This document shows positions 6,288 to 13,297 of a DNA stretch of 16,737 bases, one piece after another. Below the pieces are notes generated by a model. The model saw only the letters and a program-made list of their open reading frames with translations. It made no database searches and was not told the origin of the DNA. Location of the stretch: the NCBI GenBank assembly GCA_947626705.1, contig CANQTJ010000019.1:1-16737 (forward strand), in the 5' to 3' direction. This stretch comes from an uncultured Clostridia bacterium (GTDB taxonomy: Bacteria; Bacillota; Clostridia; TANB77; CAG-508). Each line of letters opens with the position of its first letter. Position 1 is the stretch's first letter. Both the position numbers and the translations under genes were made by a program.

Positions 6288-7175
6288 ATGTTAGAAATAT
6301 TAAAACAATGTACTATATGTCCTCATAATTGCAAAATAAACAGAGTACAAGGACAGATAGGAAGATGCAAATCAAATGAAACAGTAAAAATAGCCTTATA
6401 TTCAGTCCATAATTTTGAAGAACCATGTATTAGTGGAAAGAAAGGCTCTGGAACAGTCTTTTTTTCAAATTGCAATATGAATTGTGTATTTTGCCAAAAT
6501 TATGAAATAAGTCAACAAGGAAAAGGCAAAGAAATAACGATAAAAGAATTAGCTGAAATATTTATCAAGCAACAAGAAAGAGGAGTAGAAAATATAAATT
6601 TAGTTACTCCAACAAGTTATGTTCCACAAATAATAGAAGCAATAAAAATTGCAAAGAAAAATGGATTAAACATACCAATTGTTTATAATACAAATGGATA
6701 TGAAAATGTTGAAACTTTAAAAATGTTAGAAGGATATATAGATATATATCTACCAGATTTAAAATATTCTGATAACTTATTAGCAAAACGTTTATCAAAA
6801 GTGGAAAACTATTTTGAAATTGCAACGAACGCAATAAAAGAAATGCACAGGCAAGTAGGAAATCCAGTTTTTGATAAAAATGGAATGATGAAAAAAGGAA
6901 TGATTATTAGACACTTGGTGCTACCAAATCATATATTAAATTCAAGAAGAGTTTTAAAGTGGATAAATGATAATATGAATGACGTATATGTAAGTGTTAT
7001 GGCACAATATTTTCCTACATATAAAGCAAAAGAAATTGAAGATATAAACAGAAAATTAACAAAAGAAGAATATGAAAAAATAGAGAAATATTTGTATAGA
7101 TTAAATTTGCAAAATGGATATATACAAGAACTTGGAGAACATGAAGAAGAATATGTACCAAAATGGGAAGTGTAA
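6288..7175 (+). CDS. Radical SAM protein, pyruvate formate-lyase activating enzyme-like (PflX type)
   Basis: This is a radical S-adenosylmethionine enzyme of 295 residues, probably cytoplasmic. The iron-sulfur cluster motif CNMNCVFC (Cys62, Cys66, Cys69) has the classic CxxxCxxC spacing. It is preceded by an N-terminal four-cysteine segment CTICPHNC with GRC (Cys8, Cys11, Cys15, Cys27), typical of PflX-type proteins annotated as putative pyruvate formate-lyase activating enzymes. Further family features are the YNTNGYE stretch near residue 128, DIYLPDLKY near residue 152 and IIRHLVLPNH near residue 207. True PflA is shorter and lacks this N-terminal Cys segment, so the natural substrate is uncertain. 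No glycyl radical enzyme gene is in the window. AAAAGGAAG lies upstream of the ATG, and a 14-codon mini-ORF ends overlapping the start (TAATG). Confidence 0.88.
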   Translation: MLEILKQCTICPHNCKINRVQGQIGRCKSNETVKIALYSVHNFEEPCISGKKGSGTVFFSNCNMNCVFCQNYEISQQGKGKEITIKELAEIFIKQQERGVENINLVTPTSYVPQIIEAIKIAKKNGLNIPIVYNTNGYENVETLKMLEGYIDIYLPDLKYSDNLLAKRLSKVENYFEIATNAIKEMHRQVGNPVFDKNGMMKKGMIIRHLVLPNHILNSRRVLKWINDNMNDVYVSVMAQYFPTYKAKEIEDINRKLTKEEYEKIEKYLYRLNLQNGYIQELGEHEEEYVPKWEV

Positions 7176-7274
7176 AGCTACCTATAAATTTTGAAAAAAT
7201 GTAGATAAATGTAGATTTGTGTTATATAATTCAAATAAATTTTAATAAAAAATATATTAAAAGGAGATGACAAT

Positions 7275-8417
7275 ATGCAAATTAAAGTAATTGCATCAAC
7301 AAAAGTAGGATTTATTTTACCAAAAGAAGAAGCTTTAGATTTTTCAGGTAAGTCAGCAGGTATATGTTATTTACCAGATACTCTAGAAACTCTATTTGCA
7401 GAGCCAACAGAAAAAACACAAAGGAGAGCAAATGGAAACCTAAAATCGGGACATCATAGTGTTTTTGGACATGCAACTTATAATTTAAGTCTTGAAGGAA
7501 TACCTAAAATTCTTGCAATGATTTTAAACAATGAAAAAATTTATAATACATCAGAGAAATCAGCAAGATATACAAAGATGGAGCCTTCTAAAGAAGAAAA
7601 AGTATTATATGAAAAATGGATAGAGATTTACAAAAAAGAAATAAGTAAAGAATATCCAAACTTTGACGAAAAAAGAGTTCAAAAATTAGCTCAGGAAAAT
7701 GCACGATATTTAATTAGTGTATTTACACCTGCAACAATTATGGAATACACTGTAAGCTTTGAACAATTGAATTTTATTATCAGTTGGTTTGAAGATTATA
7801 TTGCATTTGAACCTGAAACAAAATTTTCAACCAAATTAAAAGAAGTAATGAAACAATTTTTAAATGAATTACCTGATTTAAAAGTTGAAGAACTTAATCC
7901 TAGAATGAAAGGAACAAAACTTTCTCTATTTGCTAAAAGAGAAAGAAATGAGGAATTTGGAGAAAACTATTGTACTACATATTTATCAAGTTTTTCTCAG
8001 TTGGCTCAAGCTCAAAGACATAGAACATTATCTTATGAGATGTCATTACTAGATACACCACAGTATTATGTTCCAAAAATAATTAGAGGAACAGACCTTG
8101 AAGAACAATGGCTAAAAGATATATCTTCATTAGAAGATTATTATCCACAAGGAATGTTAATAAAAGTAAATGAAAGAGGAACAGTAGAAAACTTTGTATT
8201 AAAATGCACAGAGCGTTTATGTGGAGCAGCTCAACTTGAAATAATGGAACAAACAAATATTACAATGGAAAAATATTTGAATGCAACAAAAAATAATACT
8301 GTAATACAAAATTATTTGTTACCATATTCAAAAGGTGCAAGATGTACATTTCCTGGCTGGAAGTGCAGTTCGCCATGTATATTTGGTGGAAAAAATGCAA
8401 TGACTAGAAAAATTTAA
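7275..8417 (+). CDS. Enlarged ThyX-like FAD-dependent thymidylate synthase homologue
   Basis: ThyX methylates dUMP to dTMP using FAD, NADPH and methylene-tetrahydrofolate. This protein has 380 residues, against about 220-260 for ordinary ThyX, and looks like two ThyX-like halves. Half 1 has GHHSVFGHATYNLSLEG (59-75), SARYT (96-100) and ENARYLISVFTPATIMEYTV (141-160). These match the HxSxxEHxxF, SxRY and AR-LP regions, but the RHR motif that should lie between the first two is replaced (NNEKIYN). Half 2 carries RHR at 248-250 in SQLAQAQRHRTLSYEMSL, then QYYVPKI and ENFVLKCTERLCGAAQLEIM, resembling the distal ThyX helix. The C-terminus has three Cys (357, 364, 368). Catalytic features thus appear split between halves. 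It may be an active synthase or a diverged relative. The nearby dCMP deaminase supplies dUMP, which fits nucleotide metabolism. AGGAG (7262-7266) lies 8 bases before ATG. Confidence 0.8.
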   Translation: MQIKVIASTKVGFILPKEEALDFSGKSAGICYLPDTLETLFAEPTEKTQRRANGNLKSGHHSVFGHATYNLSLEGIPKILAMILNNEKIYNTSEKSARYTKMEPSKEEKVLYEKWIEIYKKEISKEYPNFDEKRVQKLAQENARYLISVFTPATIMEYTVSFEQLNFIISWFEDYIAFEPETKFSTKLKEVMKQFLNELPDLKVEELNPRMKGTKLSLFAKRERNEEFGENYCTTYLSSFSQLAQAQRHRTLSYEMSLLDTPQYYVPKIIRGTDLEEQWLKDISSLEDYYPQGMLIKVNERGTVENFVLKCTERLCGAAQLEIMEQTNITMEKYLNATKNNTVIQNYLLPYSKGARCTFPGWKCSSPCIFGGKNAMTRKI

Positions 8418-8525
8418 TTATAAAAAAATTAATCGATTAAGAAATGAAGTGTTATATTTGTAACCTTCAACAACAAGGAGAATTTTTTAAGATTGAGCCA
8501 TTAAAGTAAATTAGGGGGGATATAT

Positions 8526-8786
8526 ATGTATATAGTGCCAAATCCAATTGAAGTAAAAGCTATAGAGAACTATAAAATATATATAAAATTTGAAAACGGC
8601 GAAGAGAAAATTTTAGATATGAGAAAAAATTTAGAAAAAAAATATTATCAAAAATTAAAAGATTATAAATACTTTAAAAATGTAAATATTTCAAAAACAG
8701 GAATTACAATTGAATGGGAAGGTGGAGAAGATATTTCACCAGAAAATTTATATTATAATAGCAGATTAATAAAAAAATTTAAATAA
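8526..8786 (+). CDS. DUF2442-like small protein
   Basis: This 86-residue protein has the pattern of DUF2442 domains: an N-terminal VKAIENYKIYIKFENGEEKIL beta segment, then DMR and a helical KYYQKLKDYKYFKNV stretch. The closing strand TGITIEWEGGEDISPENLY is characteristic of this family. DUF2442 proteins often sit beside DUF4160 proteins and are suspected toxin-antitoxin components, but no DUF4160 gene is visible here. The start is preceded by a G-rich AGGGGGG (8513-8519). The protein is predicted to be cytoplasmic and its function is unknown. Confidence 0.8.
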   Translation: MYIVPNPIEVKAIENYKIYIKFENGEEKILDMRKNLEKKYYQKLKDYKYFKNVNISKTGITIEWEGGEDISPENLYYNSRLIKKFK

Positions 8787-8868
8787 AATAGAAAGCTTTA
8801 GGTTAAAATATTAGAAAAACCAATTTTTAAATTACAAAGAGTAAGTGAAAATTAGAAAGGATAAAATA

Positions 8869-9867
8869 ATGTTTAAACCTAAAGCTATTTATTTTGAAAA
8901 AGAAATTGAAAATTATGAATTGGGAAAGCAATTATTAGAAAAATATAAAGATGTACCAAAAATAGAAATAGAAAATCATAATAATATAGAAGAAATGAGA
9001 AAAAAACAAAACAGTGAATTTATGGATATGAAAAGAAATTTAATAATAGGAATAAGAAAAACACATAAATTTGTAGAAAATCATAAAACATCTGATTATT
9101 TAGTACCTTATACATCATCAGGTTGTACAGCAGCATGTATGTATTGTTATTTAGTATGTAATTATAATAAATGTGCATATTTGCGTTTATTTGTAAATAG
9201 AGAACAAATGCTAGATAAAATAATTAAAGTTGCAAATAAGGCTGAAAAAGATTTAACATTTGAAATAGGAAGTAATAGCGATTTAATTTTAGAAAATACA
9301 ATAACAGGTAATTTGCCATGGACAATAAAGAATTTTAAAGATTCTCCAAAAGGTCATCTTACATTTCCAACTAAGTTTGATATGGTTGATGATATATTAG
9401 ATATAGACCATCAAGGAAAAGTTACTGTTAGAATGAGCGTTAATCCAGACGAAATTATAAATAGAGTAGAATTTGGAACTTCAAGATTAAAGGGAAGAAT
9501 AGAAGCAATTAATAAATTAAAAGAAGCTGGATATAAAATAGGAATATTAATAGCACCAGTAATAATGGTAGATAATTGGAAAGAATTATATTTAGAATTA
9601 ATAAAACAATTATCAGAGAATTTAACAGAAAAAGTAAAAAAAGATGTATTTTTTGAAATTATATTTATGACTTATAGTTTTGTTCATACAAAAATAAATG
9701 AAGAAGCTTTTCCAAATGCTATAAATATATACAATAAAGATTTGATGACAGGTAAAGGAAAAGGAAAATATATGTACAAAAAACAATATAGAGAAGATGG
9801 AGATAAATTTTTTAGAGAGCAAATGAAAAAATATTTTCCTAATAATGAAATAATGTATATTGTTTAA
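8869..9867 (+). CDS. Spore photoproduct lyase-like radical SAM protein
   Basis: This 332-residue homologue of SplB belongs to the radical SAM family that reverses the thymine dimer formed by UV in spore DNA. The cluster motif SGCTAACMYCYL (Cys86, Cys90, Cys93) is followed by YLRLFVN, where B. subtilis SplB has YIRTYVN. Further matches are LTFPTKFDMVDDIL (B. subtilis LRFVTKFHHVDHLL), VRMSVNPD, GTSRLKGRIEA, IGILIAPV and the C-terminal KGKYMYKKQ. From memory of the B. subtilis sequence, the hydrogen-donor Cys141 (in FEASCTSD) aligns with Ser135 here (FEIGSNSD). Two extra cysteines, Cys97 and Cys102, lie next to the cluster. The start at 8869 has GAAAGG 8 bases upstream; a GTG at 8845 is in frame but has no binding site. 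Its presence suggests a spore-forming lineage. It could be an active lyase with a different cysteine or a diverged family member. Confidence 0.88.
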   Translation: MFKPKAIYFEKEIENYELGKQLLEKYKDVPKIEIENHNNIEEMRKKQNSEFMDMKRNLIIGIRKTHKFVENHKTSDYLVPYTSSGCTAACMYCYLVCNYNKCAYLRLFVNREQMLDKIIKVANKAEKDLTFEIGSNSDLILENTITGNLPWTIKNFKDSPKGHLTFPTKFDMVDDILDIDHQGKVTVRMSVNPDEIINRVEFGTSRLKGRIEAINKLKEAGYKIGILIAPVIMVDNWKELYLELIKQLSENLTEKVKKDVFFEIIFMTYSFVHTKINEEAFPNAINIYNKDLMTGKGKGKYMYKKQYREDGDKFFREQMKKYFPNNEIMYIV

Positions 9868-9872
9868 ATTTA

Positions 9873-9922
9873 AGTTTCGGTTTTTCATAAATCAATATTC
9901 TATAATTAAAGAAAACGAAACT
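9873..9922 (+). terminator. Possible terminator after the SPL-like gene
   Basis: AGTTTCG (9873-9879) pairs with CGAAACT (9916-9922), and the inner TTTTC pairs approximately with GAAAA. The large AT-rich loop and the A run before the T run make this a weak candidate. Confidence 0.35.
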
Positions 9923-9939
9923 AAAAAATTTTTAAAATG

Positions 9940-9968
9940 TTGATATTTGTAAATTTTTGTAGTATTAT
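9940..9968 (+). promoter_or_regulatory. Promoter of comEB
   Basis: TTGATA (9940-9945) and TATTAT (9963-9968) are 17 bases apart, just upstream of the AGGAGG (9979-9984) of the dCMP deaminase gene. Confidence 0.6.
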
Positions 9969-9991
9969 GATTCATATAAGGAGGAGATTAT

Positions 9992-10501
9992 ATGGATAAT
10001 AATTTAAACAAAAAAAGAGATAATTATATTAGTTGGGAAGAATACTTTATGGCAATTGCAAAGTTATCAGCAATGAGAAGTAAAGATCCATCAACACAAG
10101 TAGGGGCATGTATAGTTAGTAATGATAATAGAATTTTATCAATAGGATATAATGGAGCACCAAATGGTTTTAGTGATGATGATTTTCCTTGGGCAAGAGA
10201 GGGAAGTAATTTAGATACAAAATATCCTTATGTATGTCATGCGGAATTAAATGCAATTTTAAATTATAGGGGTAGCAAAAAAGATTTAGAAAATGCAAAA
10301 ATATATGTAGATTTGTTTCCGTGTAATGAATGTGCAAAAATTATTATTCAGTCTGGAATTAAAGAGGTTGTATATTTATGTGATAAATATGCTGATTCGG
10401 AAAATAATATTGCTTCAAGAAAGTTATTTGATAGTTGTGGAATAAAATATAAAAAGATTGAATTAAATGGGAATAAAAAAATAGAGATAGAATTGAAATA
10501 A
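9992..10501 (+). CDS. comEB: Deoxycytidylate (dCMP) deaminase, ComEB family
   Basis: This enzyme deaminates dCMP to dUMP in the cytoplasm, feeding thymidylate synthesis. The zinc site is complete: HAE (His83, Glu85) and PCNEC (Cys111, Cys114). The upstream segments SKDPSTQVGACIVSNDNRIL and GYNGAPNGF, and the later CDKYADSENNIASRKLFDSCGI, are classic for dCMP deaminase/ComEB proteins. Length is 169 residues, normal for the family. AGGAGG (9979-9984) lies 7 bases before ATG. The gene is transcribed alone and converges on mutS2 across a large palindrome. The ThyX-like gene about 1.6 kb upstream would be the user of its product. Confidence 0.95.
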   Translation: MDNNLNKKRDNYISWEEYFMAIAKLSAMRSKDPSTQVGACIVSNDNRILSIGYNGAPNGFSDDDFPWAREGSNLDTKYPYVCHAELNAILNYRGSKKDLENAKIYVDLFPCNECAKIIIQSGIKEVVYLCDKYADSENNIASRKLFDSCGIKYKKIELNGNKKIEIELK

Positions 10502-10510
10502 CAAAAGAAA

Positions 10511-10630
10511 AAAAATGAGGGAAATCGGGGCCAGGCTTATTATCCCTCTTTTTTTAATAAGTACTTTATCAATAAAAGTTATTAAAAAAAAAGAGGGATA
10601 ATAAGCCTGGCCCCGATTTCCCTCATTTTT
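10511..10630. repeat. Palindromic element with 45-bp perfect inverted arms, bidirectional terminator
   Basis: The left arm (10511-10555) and right arm (10586-10630) are exact reverse complements over 45 bases, separated by a 30-base AT-rich middle that can partly pair too. Each arm contains an internal shorter palindrome (GAGGGA to TCCCTC) around the GC-rich core ATCGGGGCCAGGC. With T runs on both strands, it would terminate both comEB and mutS2. The size, nested hairpins and GC-rich core, unlike the region, suggest a mobile palindromic unit: a MITE, or REP/BIME-like element mobilised by an IS200-type or REP-associated transposase elsewhere. That origin is inference. Confidence 0.85.
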
Positions 10631-10635
10631 CTTCT

Positions 10636-12990
10636 TTAGTTTTTTAATTCTACGACAGTAACTCCCATTTCACCTTCACCATAAGAACCAACTCGAAAAG
10701 ACTTAACATGAGGATTAGTCTTTAAAAATTTTTGTATACCTTCACGTAATTTTCCAGTACCTTTACCATGAACAATCCTCACAGTTTGTAACTTAGCTAA
10801 ATAACAATCATCTAAAAATTTATCAACAACGAAGATAGCCTCATCAACATTAAAACCAATAACATTTAATTCAGTCTTTACAGTTCTAGACTTAGAAATA
10901 GAATTATATGAAGTAGTAGAACTAGACTTTTTATTAGAATTTTTAACTTTTTGCAAAAATTTAATATTAATATTCATCTTAACATTTCCAACTTGAATCT
11001 GTACTTCATTAGATTTAGAAACATTAGATAAAATAATTCCATTTTGTCCTAAAGTAGTAACAAAAACTTCAGTATTAGGCTTAACTTCATTAATATCAAT
11101 AGAAGATATATTATCATTATTTTCAATAGAAGTAATTGTAATATTTTTAATATCTTTATTTAATTTATTTCGTAAATTATTTAATTCACTATTAGAGTTA
11201 GATGAATTATTCATTTTTGATATAATATCATTTGCTTCGTCTTTAGCATCTAATAATATATTTCTAGCTTTAATTTTAGCATCATTAATTATATCTTTTT
11301 CTTGTTTTAATAATTTAGAATTATCTCTTTCTAATGATTTTCTTAAATTAGTAACTTCTTCGAGTTCTTTAGAAATTTTAATTTTTTCATTTTCAATTTT
11401 TGATTTATTATCATAAATATTTTTAAGTAATTCTTCAAAATCAACATCTTTTTTATTTAAATTAGATTTTGCTTTTTCTATAATATGTTCAGAAAGACCA
11501 AGTTTTTTACTAATTTCAAAGGCATTACTTTTACCAGAAACGCCAATTAAAAGATGATAAGTAGGAGAAAGAGTGTTAATATCAAATTCTACAGAAGCAT
11601 TTTCAAAACCTTTAGTAGATAAAGCATATTTTTTTAATTCTTGATAATGTGTAGTAGCAACTGTTAAACTATTATTATTTTTAAAGAAATCTAAAATACT
11701 GATTGCAAGAGAGGCACCTTCAAGTGGGTCAGTGCCAGAGCCTAGCTCATCTACCAAAATAAGAGAATCTTCTGTTGAGTTATTTACAATATCAACTATA
11801 TTTTTAATATGTGATGAAAAAGTACTAAGTGAACTAGATATACTTTGATCATCACCAATATCTGCAAATATTTTATCAAAAACATAAATTGAAGTTTTTT
11901 CTGAAGCAGGAATATTAAGACCACTACATGACATTGCAGTCAAAAGTCCAATAGTTTTTAAAGTAACTGTTTTTCCACCTGTATTAGGACCAGTTATAAC
12001 TAAAGTATTAAATTGTTCTCCCAATGTGAGTGAAATCGGAACAGCAATCTTTTGGTCAAGTAATGGATGTTTAGCATTTTGTAAAGTAATATTTTTTGTA
12101 TTACTGATTGAAGGAGTTATACCATTAAAACTTTTAGAATATTTTGCTTTTGCAAATATGAAATCTAATGTTGCAATTGTATTAATGTTTATTTTAATTT
12201 CCTCTACACAGGGATAAAATAATTTACTTAAGTCTTGCAAAATTTTTTCTATTTCTATATTTTCTTCTATTTTTAAATTACAAAGTTCATTATTTAGCTC
12301 AAAAATAGAAATAGGCTCTATAAATATTGTAGAACCAGAACTTGATATATCATGCACAAATCCTTTAATTTGACTTCTATATTCTTCTTTTACAGGAATT
12401 ACATATCTATCATTTCTAAGTGTAATAACATTTTCCTGTATATATTTTGAATATGTTGCAGAATGTATATATGTATTTAACTTTGACTTTATATCTTGTT
12501 CAATATTTCGTTGTTTTTTTCTAATATTTAATAACTCCTTAGAAGCTCTATCATCAATAGAATTTTCATCAATTATACAACTTGAAACTTTTTGTATAAT
12601 TGAAATATTTGAATATAATGTAACAAAAATATCACTTAAGTATGAAAAATCATTAATATCAATAAAATCTGTATAAAAGTAATTTTTTAAATTTCCTGAA
12701 ATTTTTAATATTTCTGTTAATTCTAAAATTGACTTAATAGAAAGTGTACCATAAGACTCTATTGTTTTAATATTTATTGTATTATCAGCTATTTCAGAAA
12801 TTGGAGGAGTATTGCATCTATATAGAAGATTTACAGCTTCTTCAGTTTCTTTTAGCATATTTTTAACATTTTGTACATTATTAGAAGGTGTTAAGTTTAA
12901 ACATAGTTCTTTTCCTAAATATGTTATTGCATAATTTGATAATATTTCTAATATTTTGTTATATTCTAATTTTTCTAAATATGTATTCAT
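10636..12990 (-). CDS. mutS2: Endonuclease MutS2 / ribosome-rescue ATPase
   Basis: MutS2 family proteins are ATPases implicated in suppressing recombination and, in B. subtilis, in splitting collided ribosomes. The 784 residues match the usual length. The order is: an N-terminal MutS core-like helical region; GFVHDISSSGSTIFIEP (210-226); Walker A GPNTGGKT (334-341); Walker B and signature LILVDELGSGTDP (410-422); ATTHYQELKKYA (445-456); a long coiled coil (about 500-600); a basic linker; and a C-terminal Smr domain (about 706-784) with HGKGTG at 741-746. The Smr N-terminal motif, LDLRG in typical MutS2, reads LNVIG (708-712), so the conserved Asp and Arg are missing. The start has AAGGA 8 bases upstream on the minus strand. 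The 3' end abuts the large palindrome, and the gene is divergent from recD2. Confidence 0.95.
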   Translation of the reverse strand: MNTYLEKLEYNKILEILSNYAITYLGKELCLNLTPSNNVQNVKNMLKETEEAVNLLYRCNTPPISEIADNTINIKTIESYGTLSIKSILELTEILKISGNLKNYFYTDFIDINDFSYLSDIFVTLYSNISIIQKVSSCIIDENSIDDRASKELLNIRKKQRNIEQDIKSKLNTYIHSATYSKYIQENVITLRNDRYVIPVKEEYRSQIKGFVHDISSSGSTIFIEPISIFELNNELCNLKIEENIEIEKILQDLSKLFYPCVEEIKININTIATLDFIFAKAKYSKSFNGITPSISNTKNITLQNAKHPLLDQKIAVPISLTLGEQFNTLVITGPNTGGKTVTLKTIGLLTAMSCSGLNIPASEKTSIYVFDKIFADIGDDQSISSSLSTFSSHIKNIVDIVNNSTEDSLILVDELGSGTDPLEGASLAISILDFFKNNNSLTVATTHYQELKKYALSTKGFENASVEFDINTLSPTYHLLIGVSGKSNAFEISKKLGLSEHIIEKAKSNLNKKDVDFEELLKNIYDNKSKIENEKIKISKELEEVTNLRKSLERDNSKLLKQEKDIINDAKIKARNILLDAKDEANDIISKMNNSSNSNSELNNLRNKLNKDIKNITITSIENNDNISSIDINEVKPNTEVFVTTLGQNGIILSNVSKSNEVQIQVGNVKMNINIKFLQKVKNSNKKSSSTTSYNSISKSRTVKTELNVIGFNVDEAIFVVDKFLDDCYLAKLQTVRIVHGKGTGKLREGIQKFLKTNPHVKSFRVGSYGEGEMGVTVVELKN

Positions 12991-13244
12991 TTAATCATTC
13001 CTTTATTTATATTTATATATGTATTAAAACATATTGTAGATATATAATCGTTAATAAAGGCACTTTTATATATCTACTACAATATCATTTACTATATTTA
13101 CAATATACAATATTAGTAGATAAAATTCAAGTAAACAAAACAAAATTTTGAAACACACTAAAATAATCGTTACAATTCACACCAGTATCTTAATTAACCT
13201 TTTTAATAAAACTTTAAAAACTGTGATTTGTAACAAATTATCAC
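12991..13244. other. Divergent mutS2/recD2 intergenic region with two inverted repeats
   Basis: No gene is visible here; ORFs crossing it are low-complexity shadows. It holds two stem structures. In the first, ATATTGTA and GATATATAA (13031-13047) pair with TTATATATC and TACAATAT (13066-13085), leaving a TAC bulge: 17 bp around an 18-base loop. In the second, GTTACAATTCACA (13169-13181) pairs with TGTGATTTGTAAC (13222-13234) with a single mismatch. Either could be an operator or a terminator-like element; neither has a clear T run. I do not recognise a known regulator site. Confidence 0.5.
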
Positions 13245-13273
13245 TTGTACTTTTAATTTTTTTATGATAGACT
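13245..13273 (+). promoter_or_regulatory. Promoter of recD2
   Basis: TTGTAC (13245-13250) and TAGACT (13268-13273) are 17 bases apart and immediately follow the second inverted repeat. The -10 is imperfect. Confidence 0.45.
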
Positions 13274-13297
13274 AAACAAAAAATAAGGAGAAAAACA

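Noticed and set aside
8845..8868. GTG start for the SPL-like gene
   Set aside because: No ribosome binding site precedes it; ATG 8869 has GAAAGG at good spacing, and homology to SplB begins near MFKPKAIYFE.
12888..13151. 87-residue plus-strand ORF overlapping the mutS2 start
   Set aside because: It is low-complexity Ile/Leu/Tyr sequence with no SD, crossing an intergenic palindrome.
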